A stretch of 64,000 bases of DNA from Acidobacteriota bacterium (GTDB lineage Bacteria; Acidobacteriota; Blastocatellia; Pyrinomonadales; Pyrinomonadaceae). The notes under the pieces are model-generated. The model was not told the DNA's origin, did no database searches, and saw nothing but the letters and a program-made list of their open reading frames with translations. Both the position numbers and the translations under genes were made by a program. This document shows, in pieces, positions 8,457 through 18,325 of the stretch. Where the stretch lies: the NCBI GenBank assembly GCA_018269075.1, contig JAFDVJ010000048.1, positions 50,833 through 114,832 of the forward strand, written 5' to 3'. Position 1 is the stretch's first letter; every line of letters starts with the position of its first letter.

Positions 8457-9608
8457 ATGTCGAAAAAGATCCTGCTTTTGAGCCTCGCCGCGCTCTGCTG
8501 CGCGGTCGCCGCCGCCGCGCAGACGCGCCAGGTCGCGAGCGTCGTCCATACCCAGTACACGATCGAGTCGAAGGCGCTCGGCGAGACGCGGACGATCCTC
8601 GTCCGCGTGCCGGCCGATTACGAACGGACGAACGCGCGCTATCCGGTCGTCTATATGACCGACGCGCACCCGCCGCAGAACGCGATGATGGCCGGGCTGA
8701 TCGAACAGCAGGCGTGGGGCGGGCAGATGCCCGAGATGATCCTCGTCGGCCTCCAGAACACGAACCGCGCGCGCGATCTGACGCCGGTCGACGACGGTCA
8801 GGGCGGCGCGGTCGGCGGCGCGCCGAAGTTTCTCGAATTCATCGCGACCGAGGTCGTCCCGCTGGTCGAAAAAAACTACCGCACCGAGCCGTTTCGCATC
8901 TTCGCCGGCCACAGCCTCGGCGGCCTCTTCGCGGTTTACGCGATGACCCAAAAACCCGATCTTTTCAACGCTTATATCGCGGCGAGCCCGGTTTTGGGCT
9001 ATGCCGACAATTACGTGCTCAAACGCGTCGAGGAAATGCTGCGGACGGACCGCGAATGGCGCAAAACGCTCTTCGTCTCGATCGCCGACGAGCCGGATTT
9101 CGCGAAGGGCTTCAACGCTTTGCAGGATTTACTGAAAAAGGCCAAACCGAAGAAGTTCGACTACGAGTTTCGCGAGTTCAGGGACGAAACGCACGCGTCG
9201 AGCGTCCTGCCGGCCTATTACGCGGGTCTGCGGAAGATCTTCGCCGGCTGGCGGCCGTCCGCGTCGGGCACGGTCGCCGAGCTCGAAAATCATTACAAAA
9301 AACTGTCCGAGCGCTTCGGCTACCGGATTCCGGTGCCCGAGACGACGTTCAATCAGATCGGCTATCAGTTTCTCCGCGCCGGCAATTACGCCGACGCGCT
9401 CGCCGTCTTTAAGAAAAACGTCGAAAACCACCCCTACTCGGCCAACTGTCTCGATTCGCTCGCCGAAGCCGAGGAAAAAAGCGGCGATCTGCGGGCCGCG
9501 CGCGACGATTACGAGAAAGCTTACAAAATGGCCGAAGCGCACGGCGAAACCGGGCTCGCGCAGACCGCCCGCGCCAATTTCGAGCGGCTCGCCGCGAAAT
9601 TAAAATAA
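8457..9608 (+). CDS. Exported alpha/beta-hydrolase esterase with TPR tail
   Basis: A 383-residue protein with signal peptide MSKKILLLSLAALCCAVAAAAQ. About residues 25-270 form a putative-esterase (esterase D/Fes-like) hydrolase: MTDAHPPQNAMMAGLIEQQ, the nucleophile elbow GHSLGG, and late DEPDF and ETHASSV segments that could supply the acid and the histidine. The last 85 residues look like two TPR helices (GYQFLRAGNYADALAVFKKNVENHP). Relatives include enterobactin and acyl-thioester hydrolases, so the substrate is open. It is divergent from the PP2C gene and converges on the DUF885 gene across a REP-type element. Confidence 0.8.
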   Translation: MSKKILLLSLAALCCAVAAAAQTRQVASVVHTQYTIESKALGETRTILVRVPADYERTNARYPVVYMTDAHPPQNAMMAGLIEQQAWGGQMPEMILVGLQNTNRARDLTPVDDGQGGAVGGAPKFLEFIATEVVPLVEKNYRTEPFRIFAGHSLGGLFAVYAMTQKPDLFNAYIAASPVLGYADNYVLKRVEEMLRTDREWRKTLFVSIADEPDFAKGFNALQDLLKKAKPKKFDYEFREFRDETHASSVLPAYYAGLRKIFAGWRPSASGTVAELENHYKKLSERFGYRIPVPETTFNQIGYQFLRAGNYADALAVFKKNVENHPYSANCLDSLAEAEEKSGDLRAARDDYEKAYKMAEAHGETGLAQTARANFERLAAKLK

Positions 9609-9628
9609 CGCGAGCTCGACGCAAGGAC

Positions 9629-9758
9629 GGAACGCCGGCATCCTGCCGGCAAACGGCGCGCAAGCGGCGTAACAGCGTTTCATTTTCCTAAAATCATCGG
9701 GAAATGAAACGCTGTTTGCGTTTTTCAAACGCATTGCCGGCAGGATGCCGGCGCTCCG
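9629..9758. repeat. REP/BIME-type nested inverted repeat
   Basis: Outer arms 9633-9652 and 9734-9753 are a perfect 20-bp inverted repeat, each arm itself a hairpin built on GCCGGC. Inner arms (ACAGCGTTTCATTTTCC near 9671 and its near-complement near 9700) nest inside. The right-hand REP unit recurs identically over 24 bases at 19973-19996. It sits between two convergent genes. No transposase is encoded, so it is probably non-autonomous. Confidence 0.8.
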
Positions 9759-9775
9759 GGCGGCCGCGCTCCGTT

Positions 9776-11515
9776 TTATTTCCGATCCGCGCCGTCGTAA
9801 AAGCGCCAGTTCGTCCTGAAATCCTTCGCGAGCTTCTGCTTCGTCAGGATCGCGCGGATCATCTCGACCGGGATCTGGCCTTCGCGGAGTATCGCGTCGT
9901 GAAACTGGCGGTCGGTCATTTTTTTCGAATCGACGAGCTCGCGGTGGAGATTGTAGAACTGCAGGCCGCCCATCATATAGGCGATCTGGTAGAGCGGGCC
10001 GTAATCGCCGGAAAACGAGCGGCGGACCTCGGCCGTCGCGTTGTCGCGCTCGTGGCCGACGCGCTCGACGAGAAAATCGACCGCTTCCTGCGGCGTCATC
10101 TTTTCGAGATGGAAATTCAAGGAAAAGATGATCCGCGCGCAGCGGTGCATCCGCCAGAAGAGCGCGCCGACGCGCTGTTCGGGCGTTTTCTGAAAGCCTT
10201 TGTCCCAGAGCAGGAATTCCCAGTAGAGCGCCCAGCCCTCGATCGAGAACGGCGTCCGGAACGTCTGCCGGTACGGCCGGTAGCGGTCCGCCATAAAGCC
10301 CTGCAGGTGATGGCCCGGGATCAGTTCGTGAAAAACGGTCGCGTGCGAGAAAAAGGGATTGTTGCCGCGCATCGACATCATCTTCTGCTCGTGCGTCATC
10401 CCGCTCGTCGGGTACGAGACCTGGATCATCTCGCCGCCGAGGAAGAACGGCGCGACGAGCTGCCGCTCGGGCGTCATCATCTCCATCCGCCAGCCGTCGC
10501 GGGCGACCGGCGGAACCGTCACGAGGTCGTTCTTCTCGACGTAGTCGATCGCCTCGTAGGCGAGCTCCTTAATGAGCGCGGGCTGTTTGCCGGGCTCGAC
10601 GTATTTCTGCTTGACCGCTTCGAGCGCGCGTTTCCAGTCGTCGCCGTAGCCCATCTCGCGCGACGCCTTCTTCATCTCCGCCTCGCACCACGCAAACTCT
10701 TTATTCGCGATCCCGACGAGCTCTTCGGGCGTGTACGGGATCATCTCGTAGTCGAGCTCGGCGACGAGCGCGGCGCGGCCGATCGGGTCGCCGATGATCG
10801 TCGTTTTGTCGTCGGCGCGGATGCCGACGAGCTTGTCCAGAAGAAACGTCTGGTAATTCTGGAGCGCGGCGTCGGCGGCCTTGTACGGCTCGGCGTTCCA
10901 CCACGTAAAGAGCGGATCGTAGCCGTTGTAGAACGTGAACCAGCGCTGGAGCGTCTGGCGCAATGAACCGACGGTCCGCGCGGCGCGGTTGGCGACCGTG
11001 CGTTTGGGTTTCGGGACCGCGCCCGCTTCGACGTCCTTCTGCACGGCGGCGATCTGTCGGGCGAGCTCGTTGAGGCCGGCCGCCGCCTTCGCCGGATCGA
11101 GCGGCTCAAGCCGCCGGCGCGCGTCTTCGAGATCGCTGATCGAGCGCGCGAACGGGATCAGCGGCCGCATCTCTTCGAGCTGCCCGGCAAAGCGGTCGCG
11201 CTCGCGCTGCGCGCGGTTGAGATAATTGCGAAAGAGAATGTAGTCGACCTGTTCCTCGGCGTTGAGCGCGTCGAAGTTCTGCCGGTCGAGCAGCGCGAGC
11301 CAGTCGGCGTCGAGCTGTCTGAAGCGCGCCAGCCGGTTCGGCGAGGTCGGCGCCGAGTAAAAGCGGTCGAGGATGCCGTAATCCTCGTTGTATTTCTCGA
11401 TCACGCCGCGCAGACGACTCGGCGAATCGTTGTAGGCGGCGAGCTCGTCGCCCGTCTGGGCGGAAATCTGGAGACAAAAGGCAAGCAGCAGGACCAGCGC
11501 AATCAGGCGTTTCAT
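9776..11515 (-). CDS. Exported DUF885 family protein, probable zinc metallopeptidase
   Basis: A 579-residue protein beginning MKRLIALVLLLAFCLQISAQT, a signal peptide; the upstream extension of 49 codons has no signal and is not used. DUF885 proteins are helical metallopeptidase-like enzymes. The hallmark HELIPGHHLQ (an HExxxGHH zinc motif) is present, followed by the conserved EGWALYWE about 25 residues later, which provides the third ligand in this family. The length is typical. Probably a periplasmic or lipid-anchored peptidase; substrate unknown. Confidence 0.85.
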   Translation of the reverse strand: MKRLIALVLLLAFCLQISAQTGDELAAYNDSPSRLRGVIEKYNEDYGILDRFYSAPTSPNRLARFRQLDADWLALLDRQNFDALNAEEQVDYILFRNYLNRAQRERDRFAGQLEEMRPLIPFARSISDLEDARRRLEPLDPAKAAAGLNELARQIAAVQKDVEAGAVPKPKRTVANRAARTVGSLRQTLQRWFTFYNGYDPLFTWWNAEPYKAADAALQNYQTFLLDKLVGIRADDKTTIIGDPIGRAALVAELDYEMIPYTPEELVGIANKEFAWCEAEMKKASREMGYGDDWKRALEAVKQKYVEPGKQPALIKELAYEAIDYVEKNDLVTVPPVARDGWRMEMMTPERQLVAPFFLGGEMIQVSYPTSGMTHEQKMMSMRGNNPFFSHATVFHELIPGHHLQGFMADRYRPYRQTFRTPFSIEGWALYWEFLLWDKGFQKTPEQRVGALFWRMHRCARIIFSLNFHLEKMTPQEAVDFLVERVGHERDNATAEVRRSFSGDYGPLYQIAYMMGGLQFYNLHRELVDSKKMTDRQFHDAILREGQIPVEMIRAILTKQKLAKDFRTNWRFYDGADRK

Positions 11516-11655
11516 AATGAATGCAGTGTAGCGCAAAAAAACGCCGAAAAAAATTCGTCCGCCGTGACGATCGAAGAAGAATTTAATAATTTCCGATTTC
11601 AGCGGAGAATACGTCGCCGGCGAATATCGTCCTATCCGCCAGTTAATGTTATTTA

Positions 11656-11683
11656 TTGACAATTATTGGCAGGATGATATGAT
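11656..11683 (+). promoter_or_regulatory. Sigma-70 promoter of the parDE-like operon
   Basis: TTGACA (11656-11661), a 16-bp spacer and TATGAT (11678-11683) lie about 20 bp upstream of the antitoxin ATG. The -35 region sits in an imperfect palindrome (TGACAATTATTGGCA), a plausible site for autorepression by the antitoxin, as is usual for ParD-type proteins. Confidence 0.7.
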
Positions 11684-11702
11684 TTTTTTGAGGTATTTTG
11701 TA

Positions 11703-11960
11703 ATGGCGACAACGACGACGATGAATATTTCGCTTCCCGATACGATGAAGGCTTTCGTCGAGGAAAGACTGGCGAACGACGGTTATGGAACGATCAGCGA
11801 ATACATCCGCGAACTGATCCGCGCCGACCAGAAACGCCGGGAGGAAGAAAAACTCGAGGCCCTTTTATTGCAGAGGCTTCAGGGCGATCAGGAGTTCGAG
11901 TTCGAGATCGATGCGGTCCGTACGGAGCTGGCTAAACGGCTCGGCAAAAAGAAAAAATAA
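11703..11960 (+). CDS. ParD-like type II antitoxin
   Basis: An 85-residue protein with an N-terminal ribbon-helix-helix DNA-binding region (TTTMNISLPDTMKAFVEERLANDGYGTISEYIRELIRADQ) and a charged C-terminal tail expected to wrap the toxin. In this family the antitoxin neutralises the toxin and represses the operon. I start at MATTTTMN, 20 bp after the promoter; the upstream ATG would lie within the promoter. The stop overlaps the toxin ATG (TAATG), as is typical of coupled TA pairs. Confidence 0.9.
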   Translation: MATTTTMNISLPDTMKAFVEERLANDGYGTISEYIRELIRADQKRREEEKLEALLLQRLQGDQEFEFEIDAVRTELAKRLGKKKK

Positions 11961-12271
11961 TGAAAGTGACCTATGCCGACGGCGTCTTCGAAGAACTCGT
12001 CGGACTCTCCTGTTATCTGGCGGAAAACGACGAGGAAATCGCTCAAAAGTTTCTCGACGCCTGCGATCGAACCTTTCTGTTTTTAGCCGCCAACCGTTTC
12101 GCCGGAGCTCTCAGACATTTTCAGAGCCCCGGACTCGCGGAAGTCCGGATGTGGCGCGTCCAGGGCTTCGAAAAATTCCTGATTTTTTATAAACCGTCCG
12201 ACGAAGGCGTCCGAATTCTGCATATTCTTCACAGCGCGCTCGATTATAAACGCGTCTTCGAAGAGGATTAA
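11960..12271 (+). CDS. ParE-like type II toxin
   Basis: 103 residues of the RelE/ParE superfamily: MKVTYADGVFEELVGLSCYLAENDEEIAQKFLDA (helical hairpin), then the beta core VRMWRVQGFEKFLIFYKPSDEGVRILHILHSALDYKRVF. ParE proteins poison DNA gyrase; RelE proteins cut mRNA on the ribosome. The long N-terminal hairpin and the HSALDY ending favour ParE-like, but the target is not proven. It overlaps the antitoxin by one base and is probably translated from the same message. Confidence 0.85.
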   Translation: MKVTYADGVFEELVGLSCYLAENDEEIAQKFLDACDRTFLFLAANRFAGALRHFQSPGLAEVRMWRVQGFEKFLIFYKPSDEGVRILHILHSALDYKRVFEED

Positions 12272-12294
12272 GACCAATTCAAAATTCCTTTGAA

Positions 12295-15200
12295 TCAATC
12301 GGGTTTATTTCCCGCCGATTCGAGAAATTCGCGGACCTTCGCGACGAGCGTTTCGAGGACGAACGGCTTGCCGAGAAAATCGATGTTCGAGGCCTTGAGA
12401 TCGCTGAGCAGCGCGTTGCTTTCCGTGTAGCCCGAAGTGAACAGGATCGGCAGGTTCGGGGTGATCTCCTTGATCTTCTTCGCGAAGTCCATCCCGCTCA
12501 TCTGCGGCATCACGACATCGGTGATGACGAGATCGATCCGGCCCTGCAGCCGGCGGCAGATCTCGAAGGCCTCCGCGCCGTTTTCCGCCGTGATGATCTT
12601 GTAGCCCTCGTTTTCGAGAATGGTCTGGGCGAGCTCGCGGACCATCGCCTCGTCCTCGGCGATCAGGATCGTGCCCGTGCCGCGGGCCGACGCGGCGTTC
12701 GCGGCCGTCGATTTTTCGGCCGGTTCGTCCTGATCGACGCACGGGAAATAAACCTTGAAGGTCGTGCCGTGCCCGACCTCGCTCTCGACGACGATCTCGC
12801 CGCTCGACTGTTTGACGATGCCGTAAACGGTCGCCAGTCCCAGTCCCGTGCCCTTGCCGATCTCCTTGGTCGTGAAAAACGGCTCGAAAACGTGCGAAAG
12901 ATGCTCGCGCTGGATGCCGACGCCGGTGTCCTCGACCGTCAGCAGCACGCATTTTCCGTTGCGGACGCTTTCCGGGTTGATCGGGATCCGCTCGTCGTAC
13001 AGAACCTTTTTCGTGCTGATCGTCAGGCTGCCGCCGTTCGGCATCGCGTCGCGGGCGTTGACCGCGAGATTGACGATGACCTGCGTCAGCTGGCCGGGAT
13101 CGACCTCGATCGTCTTGACCTTCGGATCGAGCTCGATGTTGAGATGAATGTTTTCGCTGATCAGCCGCTGCAGCATCTTGAAGGTGTCCGTGACGAGATC
13201 GTTGAAGGGCACGATCTTCGGCTGGAGCACCTGCTGGCGGCTGAAGGCGAGAAGCTGCGAAGTCAGCGAAGCCGAACGCTCGGCGGCGCGGCGAATCTCC
13301 TCGAGATTGCGGCGCAGCGGATCGTCGCGCCTGAGTTTGAGCAGCGAGATGTCGCTGTAGCCGATGATCGCCGTCAGCATATTGTTGAAATCGTGCGCGA
13401 TGCCGCCGGCGAGCCGGCCGACCGATTCGAGCTTTTGCGACTGCCGGAGCTTTTCCTCGGTCGCGCGCAGCGCTTCCTCGGCCTGCTTGCGCTCGTGAAT
13501 GTCCATCGCCGAACCGATAAAGCCGAGAAAATTCCCGCTCGGCGTCCAGCGCGGGACGCCGATCAGCAGAATCCAGCGATACTCGCCGTCATAGCGCAGG
13601 TGACGGTATTCGACGCGGTATTCCTCGCGCTTGGCGAACGCGTTGTGATAGATCTCGCGCACGTGTTTGAAGTCGTCCGGGTGAATCTTGCGCCAGCCGC
13701 CGGCGACCTCTTCTTCGAGCGTGTGGCCCGAAAAATCGAGAAACGTCTTGTTGGCGTAGGTCAGGTATTTGTCGGGCCCGGCGATCCAGATCCAGACCGG
13801 CGCGGTGTCGGCGACGCTCCGAAAACGCGCTTCGGATTCGCGCAGATTGTCCTCGACGCGCTTGCGCTCGGTCACGTCGATCGCCATTCCGCGGACGATC
13901 GGCTCGGCCACGCCCTCGGTGCGGAGCGTGTTGTTGTATTCGAGAATCCGCGTCTCGCCCCGCCGGTCGATGACCGCCATCCGTCCTTTCGCAAAGCCTT
14001 TGCTGCTGATCTCTTCGAGATACTCGGAAAAACCGGCGAGACTCTGGGGCGTCAGGATGTCCCTCAGATTGAGCTTCGTGATCTCGCTGCGGCTGCGGCC
14101 GAGGACCTTCTCGACGGTCTTGTTGACCGAATGGATGTTCCCCTTGAGATCGTGGGTGCAGATGACTTCGACGCTGTTTTCGACGATGTCGCGGTAGTTG
14201 TCTTCGCTTTCGCGGAGCGCCGTCTCGATCTTTTTGCGCTCGGTGATGTCGCGGAAAAACCAGACGCGGCCGAAATAGTTGTTGCCGGCGTCCTTGATCG
14301 GCGACGAGTAGCGCTCGAAGGTGCGGCCGTCCTTGAGCTCGATCTCGGTCTGGTTCGTCTCGCGCGAATTCTCGTAGAGATATTTGATGATGTCGAGAAA
14401 TTCCTGCGGGTTGACGAGGCTCTTGATGATCGAATTGACGGCTTCGTCGTCGGACGTCGAGCTCATCAGCTCCTGCGGGATTCCCCACATTTCGAGAAAC
14501 CGCTGGTTGTGCGAGATGATCTTGCCTTCGTTGTTGACGGCGAGAATTCCGTCCATCGAGGCTTCGGTCTGCGATTCGAGCAGGGTTTTCTGCAGGTGCA
14601 GCGAGGCCTCGAACTTTTTCTGATCGGTCACGTCGCGGGCGGTCGCGATGATCGCCGTCGGTTTATTTTCGGCGTCGGTCAGGACCGCGCGGTTTTCGCG
14701 AATCCAGCGCCAGCCGCGATGCCGCGTGTTCAGGCGATATTCGATGCTGTGCTCGCGCCGCGCTTCGGACGCTTCGTTAAAGGCCTTTTTGAGCGAGCCT
14801 TTGACGGCTGCCAGATCGTCCGGATGGACGAGCGAATGCGTAAACTCGAAGCCGCCCTGCGTGAAATCCTCCGGCTCGCAGCCGGTGACGGCTTTGGCCG
14901 CGCTGCTCACGTAATCGAATTTTTTGGTTTTGAGATTGATCTGGTAGATGATGTCGAGCGAATTGTCGAGAACCAGCCGGAATTTCTCCTCGCTGTCGCG
15001 GAGCGCCCTCTCGGATTTCCGGCGTTCGGTCACGTCGCGCGAATTGATGACGGCGACGAGGCCTTTGGTCGGATGCTCGATGATCCGGCCGACGGATTCG
15101 AGCGACCGCCATTTGTCGTCGCTGTCGCGAAAGCGATACTCGATCGCCTCCGTCCGCTCGCCGATTCTATTCGCGTATTTGTAGAACGTCTCGACGATCC

Positions 15201-15780
15201 GGCCGCGGTCGTCGGGATGGACGAAATCGAAGGCGTTTTTGCCGACGATCCGGACCGGCCGAATCCCGAGAATCTGTTCGACCGAGGGACTTTCGTAAAG
15301 GATCGTCCCGTCGAAGCTGAGAACGCTGATGATGTCGCCGACGTGGTCCATCAGCGAGCGGAAATAGTTTTCGTCCTCTTTCAGAAGATCGCCGGCCTGC
15401 TTGCGTTCGATCAGCCGCGCCGCGCACGCGAGCAGTTCGAGATCGCCCGCCCGCGCCTCGACGTAATCGTCGGCCCCGGCCTCGAGCGCTTCGATGACGC
15501 CTTCGCCGGATTCCGCCGCGCCGAGCACGAGAATCGGCGTCGCCGTGTAATTCGAATTCGCCCGGAGCGACCTCAGCAGATTTTCCTTTTCGGCCTTGAG
15601 CAGCGACAGGTCGGTCACGATCAGATCGATCTTCCCGGCCGAAAGGAATCGCCCCGCGTCGGAAAAACCCGGCGCGACGATCGTCCGATAACTCTTTTTC
15701 GAAAACAGCGTTCGAATGGTTTCCGCCTTTACGGAATCATTCAAGACAACCAAAATCACTACAACCTTTCGTGGATGCAT
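12295..15780 (-). CDS. Hybrid histidine kinase: receiver, five PAS, HisKA, ATPase, receiver
   Basis: A 1161-residue cytoplasmic sensor kinase. The N-terminal receiver (about 1-125) has a phospho-acceptor candidate D57 (IDLIVTD), but its first strand lacks the usual acidic pair. Five PAS domains follow between about 137 and 770. The HisKA box is [13 protein letters not shown] with the phospho-acceptor His at about 797, followed by the ATPase domain ([32 protein letters not shown]) and a C-terminal receiver ([22 protein letters not shown]). No membrane segment is visible, so the signals are probably intracellular (redox, ligand or light through PAS). No output regulator is adjacent. The start is the first ATG; no clear Shine-Dalgarno is seen. 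Confidence 0.88.
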   Translation of the reverse strand: MHPRKVVVILVVLNDSVKAETIRTLFSKKSYRTIVAPGFSDAGRFLSAGKIDLIVTDLSLLKAEKENLLRSLRANSNYTATPILVLGAAESGEGVIEALEAGADDYVEARAGDLELLACAARLIERKQAGDLLKEDENYFRSLMDHVGDIISVLSFDGTILYESPSVEQILGIRPVRIVGKNAFDFVHPDDRGRIVETFYKYANRIGERTEAIEYRFRDSDDKWRSLESVGRIIEHPTKGLVAVINSRDVTERRKSERALRDSEEKFRLVLDNSLDIIYQINLKTKKFDYVSSAAKAVTGCEPEDFTQGGFEFTHSLVHPDDLAAVKGSLKKAFNEASEARREHSIEYRLNTRHRGWRWIRENRAVLTDAENKPTAIIATARDVTDQKKFEASLHLQKTLLESQTEASMDGILAVNNEGKIISHNQRFLEMWGIPQELMSSTSDDEAVNSIIKSLVNPQEFLDIIKYLYENSRETNQTEIELKDGRTFERYSSPIKDAGNNYFGRVWFFRDITERKKIETALRESEDNYRDIVENSVEVICTHDLKGNIHSVNKTVEKVLGRSRSEITKLNLRDILTPQSLAGFSEYLEEISSKGFAKGRMAVIDRRGETRILEYNNTLRTEGVAEPIVRGMAIDVTERKRVEDNLRESEARFRSVADTAPVWIWIAGPDKYLTYANKTFLDFSGHTLEEEVAGGWRKIHPDDFKHVREIYHNAFAKREEYRVEYRHLRYDGEYRWILLIGVPRWTPSGNFLGFIGSAMDIHERKQAEEALRATEEKLRQSQKLESVGRLAGGIAHDFNNMLTAIIGYSDISLLKLRRDDPLRRNLEEIRRAAERSASLTSQLLAFSRQQVLQPKIVPFNDLVTDTFKMLQRLISENIHLNIELDPKVKTIEVDPGQLTQVIVNLAVNARDAMPNGGSLTISTKKVLYDERIPINPESVRNGKCVLLTVEDTGVGIQREHLSHVFEPFFTTKEIGKGTGLGLATVYGIVKQSSGEIVVESEVGHGTTFKVYFPCVDQDEPAEKSTAANAASARGTGTILIAEDEAMVRELAQTILENEGYKIITAENGAEAFEICRRLQGRIDLVITDVVMPQMSGMDFAKKIKEITPNLPILFTSGYTESNALLSDLKASNIDFLGKPFVLETLVAKVREFLESAGNKPD

Positions 15781-16072
15781 ATTTAATTGAGATTGGAAGT
15801 TATTTTTAAAATGCAGGGAAATAAAAACGCTGACCTGTTTCTATTATATCGTGATTATCTTTTATGTCTATTGAATTTAATCCATTTTCGCGGATGCGCC
15901 GGATTTATTTTCGCGGGCGCCGGCCGGACAAAATCCGGTTTTCCGGATTATTTTTCGGGAAAACCCGCATTCTCCGGGCAAAAAACGAAATTTTCGACCG
16001 TCTTTAATATTGGAAGGAAATTTTCGCAGCACCTGCTGATGATCAAAAACAATGGTTCGAGAAAAGGATTTT

Positions 16073-16300
16073 ATGATTGGTATGCAAAACATTAGATTAT
16101 TTACCGCCCTGCTGATACTGGCCTTCACGATGTTCGCCGCCGCCTGCGGTTCGGGCGCGCCGCCGACGGCGCAGGCGCCGCGCCCGCGTCCGAGCGAATC
16201 GCCGACGCCCGAATACAAACCGCTCAAGCGCGTCAGCCGCGACGTGATCAAGACGGAAACCCGCGACGAAGAAGTCGTCAAGGTCAAATCCAAACAATAA
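16073..16300 (+). CDS. Small lipoprotein
   Basis: 75 residues. A signal sequence ends in a lipobox (FAAAC), so the Cys should be lipidated and the protein anchored in a membrane. The mature part is short and polar: Pro-rich (APRPRPSESPTPEYKP) then charged (VSRDVIKTETRDEEVVKVKSKQ). I start at MIGMQN because AAGGA lies five bases upstream; the ATG at 16052 lacks such a site. No family is recognised. Confidence 0.7.
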   Translation: MIGMQNIRLFTALLILAFTMFAAACGSGAPPTAQAPRPRPSESPTPEYKPLKRVSRDVIKTETRDEEVVKVKSKQ

Positions 16301-16325
16301 ATTCGCCCGCGATGCCCCCTTAAAA

Positions 16326-16370
16326 ACACGGAGCCCGAACGTTTTTCGGAACGTTCGGGCTCCGTGTTTT
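16326..16370 (+). terminator. Rho-independent terminator, first of two
   Basis: A perfect 18-bp stem (16326-16343 with 16350-16367), a 6-base loop and a T-run to 16370; an A-run on the left makes it usable in both directions. It lies 26 bp after the lipoprotein stop. Confidence 0.9.
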
Positions 16371-16380
16371 CACGGCCCTT

Positions 16381-16419
16381 CGACGCCCCGGAAAAAAAAT
16401 TTCCGGGGCGCCGTCTTTT
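16381..16419 (+). terminator. Second tandem terminator-like hairpin
   Basis: Stem GCCCCGGAAA / TTTCCGGGGC around an A-rich loop, followed by CGCCGTCTTTT. It backs up the preceding terminator. The remaining 185 bases before the next gene hold no gene I can support. Confidence 0.7.
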
Positions 16420-16603
16420 AGAGGAAATTTCCCGCACTGTATCGACGTAACGAGTTCGGACTGGATATCCTAACCCGCTAAACAAGCCAAACGAAGCATA
16501 AAATCCCCGCGTCGAGACGGCCGTCAATTCGGTTCCGACAGATCTTTCGGTCCGGTTTACTTGTTACGAGTTCCAGCAAATAAAAAAAGACCAGGAGAAA
16601 GAA

Positions 16604-18109
16604 ATGTTTTTAACCAAGTTGAAATCGGAAGTATTCAAGGGCATCAGCGGCGCGGATTTTATGAAAAGCGCATTCAAACCGGCGGGCACGGCGTTTTCGA
16701 TCGCCCTGCTCGTCGTTTTCACGATCGTTTTCGCGATCTCGTCGAGCGCGCAGACGGCGGCCGTCTACGGGCAGCTCGGCAATTTCGACGTCATCAATCA
16801 CACCGGCCACGACGGCCACGGCTTCGAGATCGAGCTCGAAGGCATCCAGCCGCAGGAAGTCGTCTATCATTTTTCGTACCAGCGCTACGGCGCGGCGCGC
16901 ATCACGCCGACCGCGACCGGCACGCTCGTCCGCTGGGAAAGTTCCTACAGCGGCGGCGCGTTCACGGCGACGACGATCCCGCACGCGCCGAACACGCCGT
17001 TCGCCGGTTCGTGTTATATGGGCGGCGCGAGCTACGACACGAGCGGCTGCGAGCATTTCGGCGTGTCGCTCTCGGCGACGCCGACGCGGGCGCAGTATCG
17101 GTGGCTGATCGAAGACGCGGCCAATCCGGGCACGCTGATTCCCTTTAACCCGCCCGCGCCGGTCGTGACGCCCGTTTACGTCGTCACGCCGCCTGTCCGC
17201 GAAGGCGAAGCGCCCGTGCTCGAAGCCGAGATCGAAGCGCCCGAGCCGGCCGAAGCGCCCGAGCTCTACGGCGACGCGCAGTGGGTCAAGGTCTTCAAGA
17301 CGCAGCTCAACCGCGAAGTCGGGCTCGACGAGCTCATCACGACCAACCCGATCGTCCCGCAGGACGCCGCCCACACCGAAGTCGAATGGGAGATCGTCCA
17401 GACGGAACCGGCGAGCAACAGCAACGGCAACCGCCGCCAGCGCCGCTCGAATTCGGCGACGCTCAATTTCGACACCCGCGCGATCGTCCGCCGCTACGAA
17501 GTCTACGCCTACACCGGCGCCTACGATCCGGTCACGCACGAAGCGCTCTGCGCCGATCTGCTCTGCAACGCGCCGGGCGACGGCGAGCTGGGCGAATTCC
17601 AGAGCGCGCAGATGACGGCCGCCAACGTTCAGGTCAATTCCGTGACGGTCGCGAAGACCGGCTCGGGCAGCGTCTCGTCGGCCGACCGGCTGATCAGCTG
17701 CGGCAACAAATGCGCGGCCGGCTACAACGCCGGCGCGGCCGTCACGCTGACCGCGTCGCCGTCGTCGGGCTATCTGTTTACGGGCTGGAACGGCGCCTGC
17801 GCCGGCAATCTGCTGACCTGCGTCGTCAACGCGACCGACGCGCTCAACGTCACCGCGAACTTCGCGCAGGCCTTCAGCATCTCGGCCAAAACCGCCGGCG
17901 GCAAGGGCACGGTGACGTCGAATTCGGGCATCAACTGCGGCAAGACCTGTTCGTCGACGGTCGTCCGCGGCACGAACGTAACGTTGAGGGTGACGCCCGA
18001 TCCGGGCTTCCGCTTCGTCAACTGGTCGGGCGCGTGCTCGGGCACCGCGACGACCTGCTCGGTGACCGTCAACGCGACGAGCTCGGTGCAGGCGAATTTC
18101 GCGAAATAA
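16604..18109 (+). CDS. Exported protein with two C-terminal Cys-rich bacterial repeats
   Basis: 501 residues. An N-terminal stretch of about 28 residues precedes a hydrophobic export signal (AFSIALLVVFTIVFAISSSAQ). The body (60-340) is unrecognised and Pro/Glu-rich around 190-225. The C-terminal 155 residues are two divergent InlB-type repeats (TVAKTGSGSVSS, SSGYLFTGWNGACAG; then KTAGGKGTVTS, DPGFRFVNWSGACSG), each with two CxxxC-like pairs that could form disulfides. Such repeats occur in surface proteins. AGGAG lies seven bases before the ATG, supporting this start. A strong terminator follows. Confidence 0.75.
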   Translation: MFLTKLKSEVFKGISGADFMKSAFKPAGTAFSIALLVVFTIVFAISSSAQTAAVYGQLGNFDVINHTGHDGHGFEIELEGIQPQEVVYHFSYQRYGAARITPTATGTLVRWESSYSGGAFTATTIPHAPNTPFAGSCYMGGASYDTSGCEHFGVSLSATPTRAQYRWLIEDAANPGTLIPFNPPAPVVTPVYVVTPPVREGEAPVLEAEIEAPEPAEAPELYGDAQWVKVFKTQLNREVGLDELITTNPIVPQDAAHTEVEWEIVQTEPASNSNGNRRQRRSNSATLNFDTRAIVRRYEVYAYTGAYDPVTHEALCADLLCNAPGDGELGEFQSAQMTAANVQVNSVTVAKTGSGSVSSADRLISCGNKCAAGYNAGAAVTLTASPSSGYLFTGWNGACAGNLLTCVVNATDALNVTANFAQAFSISAKTAGGKGTVTSNSGINCGKTCSSTVVRGTNVTLRVTPDPGFRFVNWSGACSGTATTCSVTVNATSSVQANFAK

Positions 18110-18132
18110 ACGATCCGGCGCTCCGGCCGGAC

Positions 18133-18173
18133 AGAGCGGCGGCGAAACCCGGGTTTCGCCGCCGCTCTTTTTT
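18133..18173 (+). terminator. Rho-independent terminator
   Basis: An 18-bp self-complementary G/C stem (18133-18150 with 18151-18168) followed by six T residues. Confidence 0.9.
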
Positions 18174-18185
18174 CGCGAACGCCGC

Positions 18186-18259
18186 CAGTCCGAAGTCCTG
18201 AATCCGGAGTCCGGGTCTGAAACGACTCAGGACTCGAGACTCAAGACTTAAGACTGAAA
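18186..18259. repeat. Inverted tandem heptamer array (word AAGACTC)
   Basis: Left arm 18186-18223 with AGTCCGA-type heptamers; right arm 18224-18259 with ACTCAGG, ACTCGAG, ACTCAAG, ACTTAAG, ACTGAAA. The same word builds the array at 43954-44066. It lies between a terminator and the three-gene NlpC/P60 module. Confidence 0.75.
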
Positions 18260-18325
18260 TTCTGCTAGAATCTTCCTGTTCATACCCCCTTCGTCGAATA
18301 ATAAATAAGGAGAAGCAGAAAAATT

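Noticed and set aside
12769..15786. A 1005-codon open frame antisense to the hybrid kinase
   Set aside because: It is a shadow produced by GC-rich codon use; the translation is Asp/Arg/Ala-rich without domains, while the opposite strand encodes clear PAS and kinase domains.
15787..16095. A 102-codon open frame upstream of the lipoprotein
   Set aside because: No ribosome site or domain; it overlaps the start of the better-supported lipoprotein in another frame.
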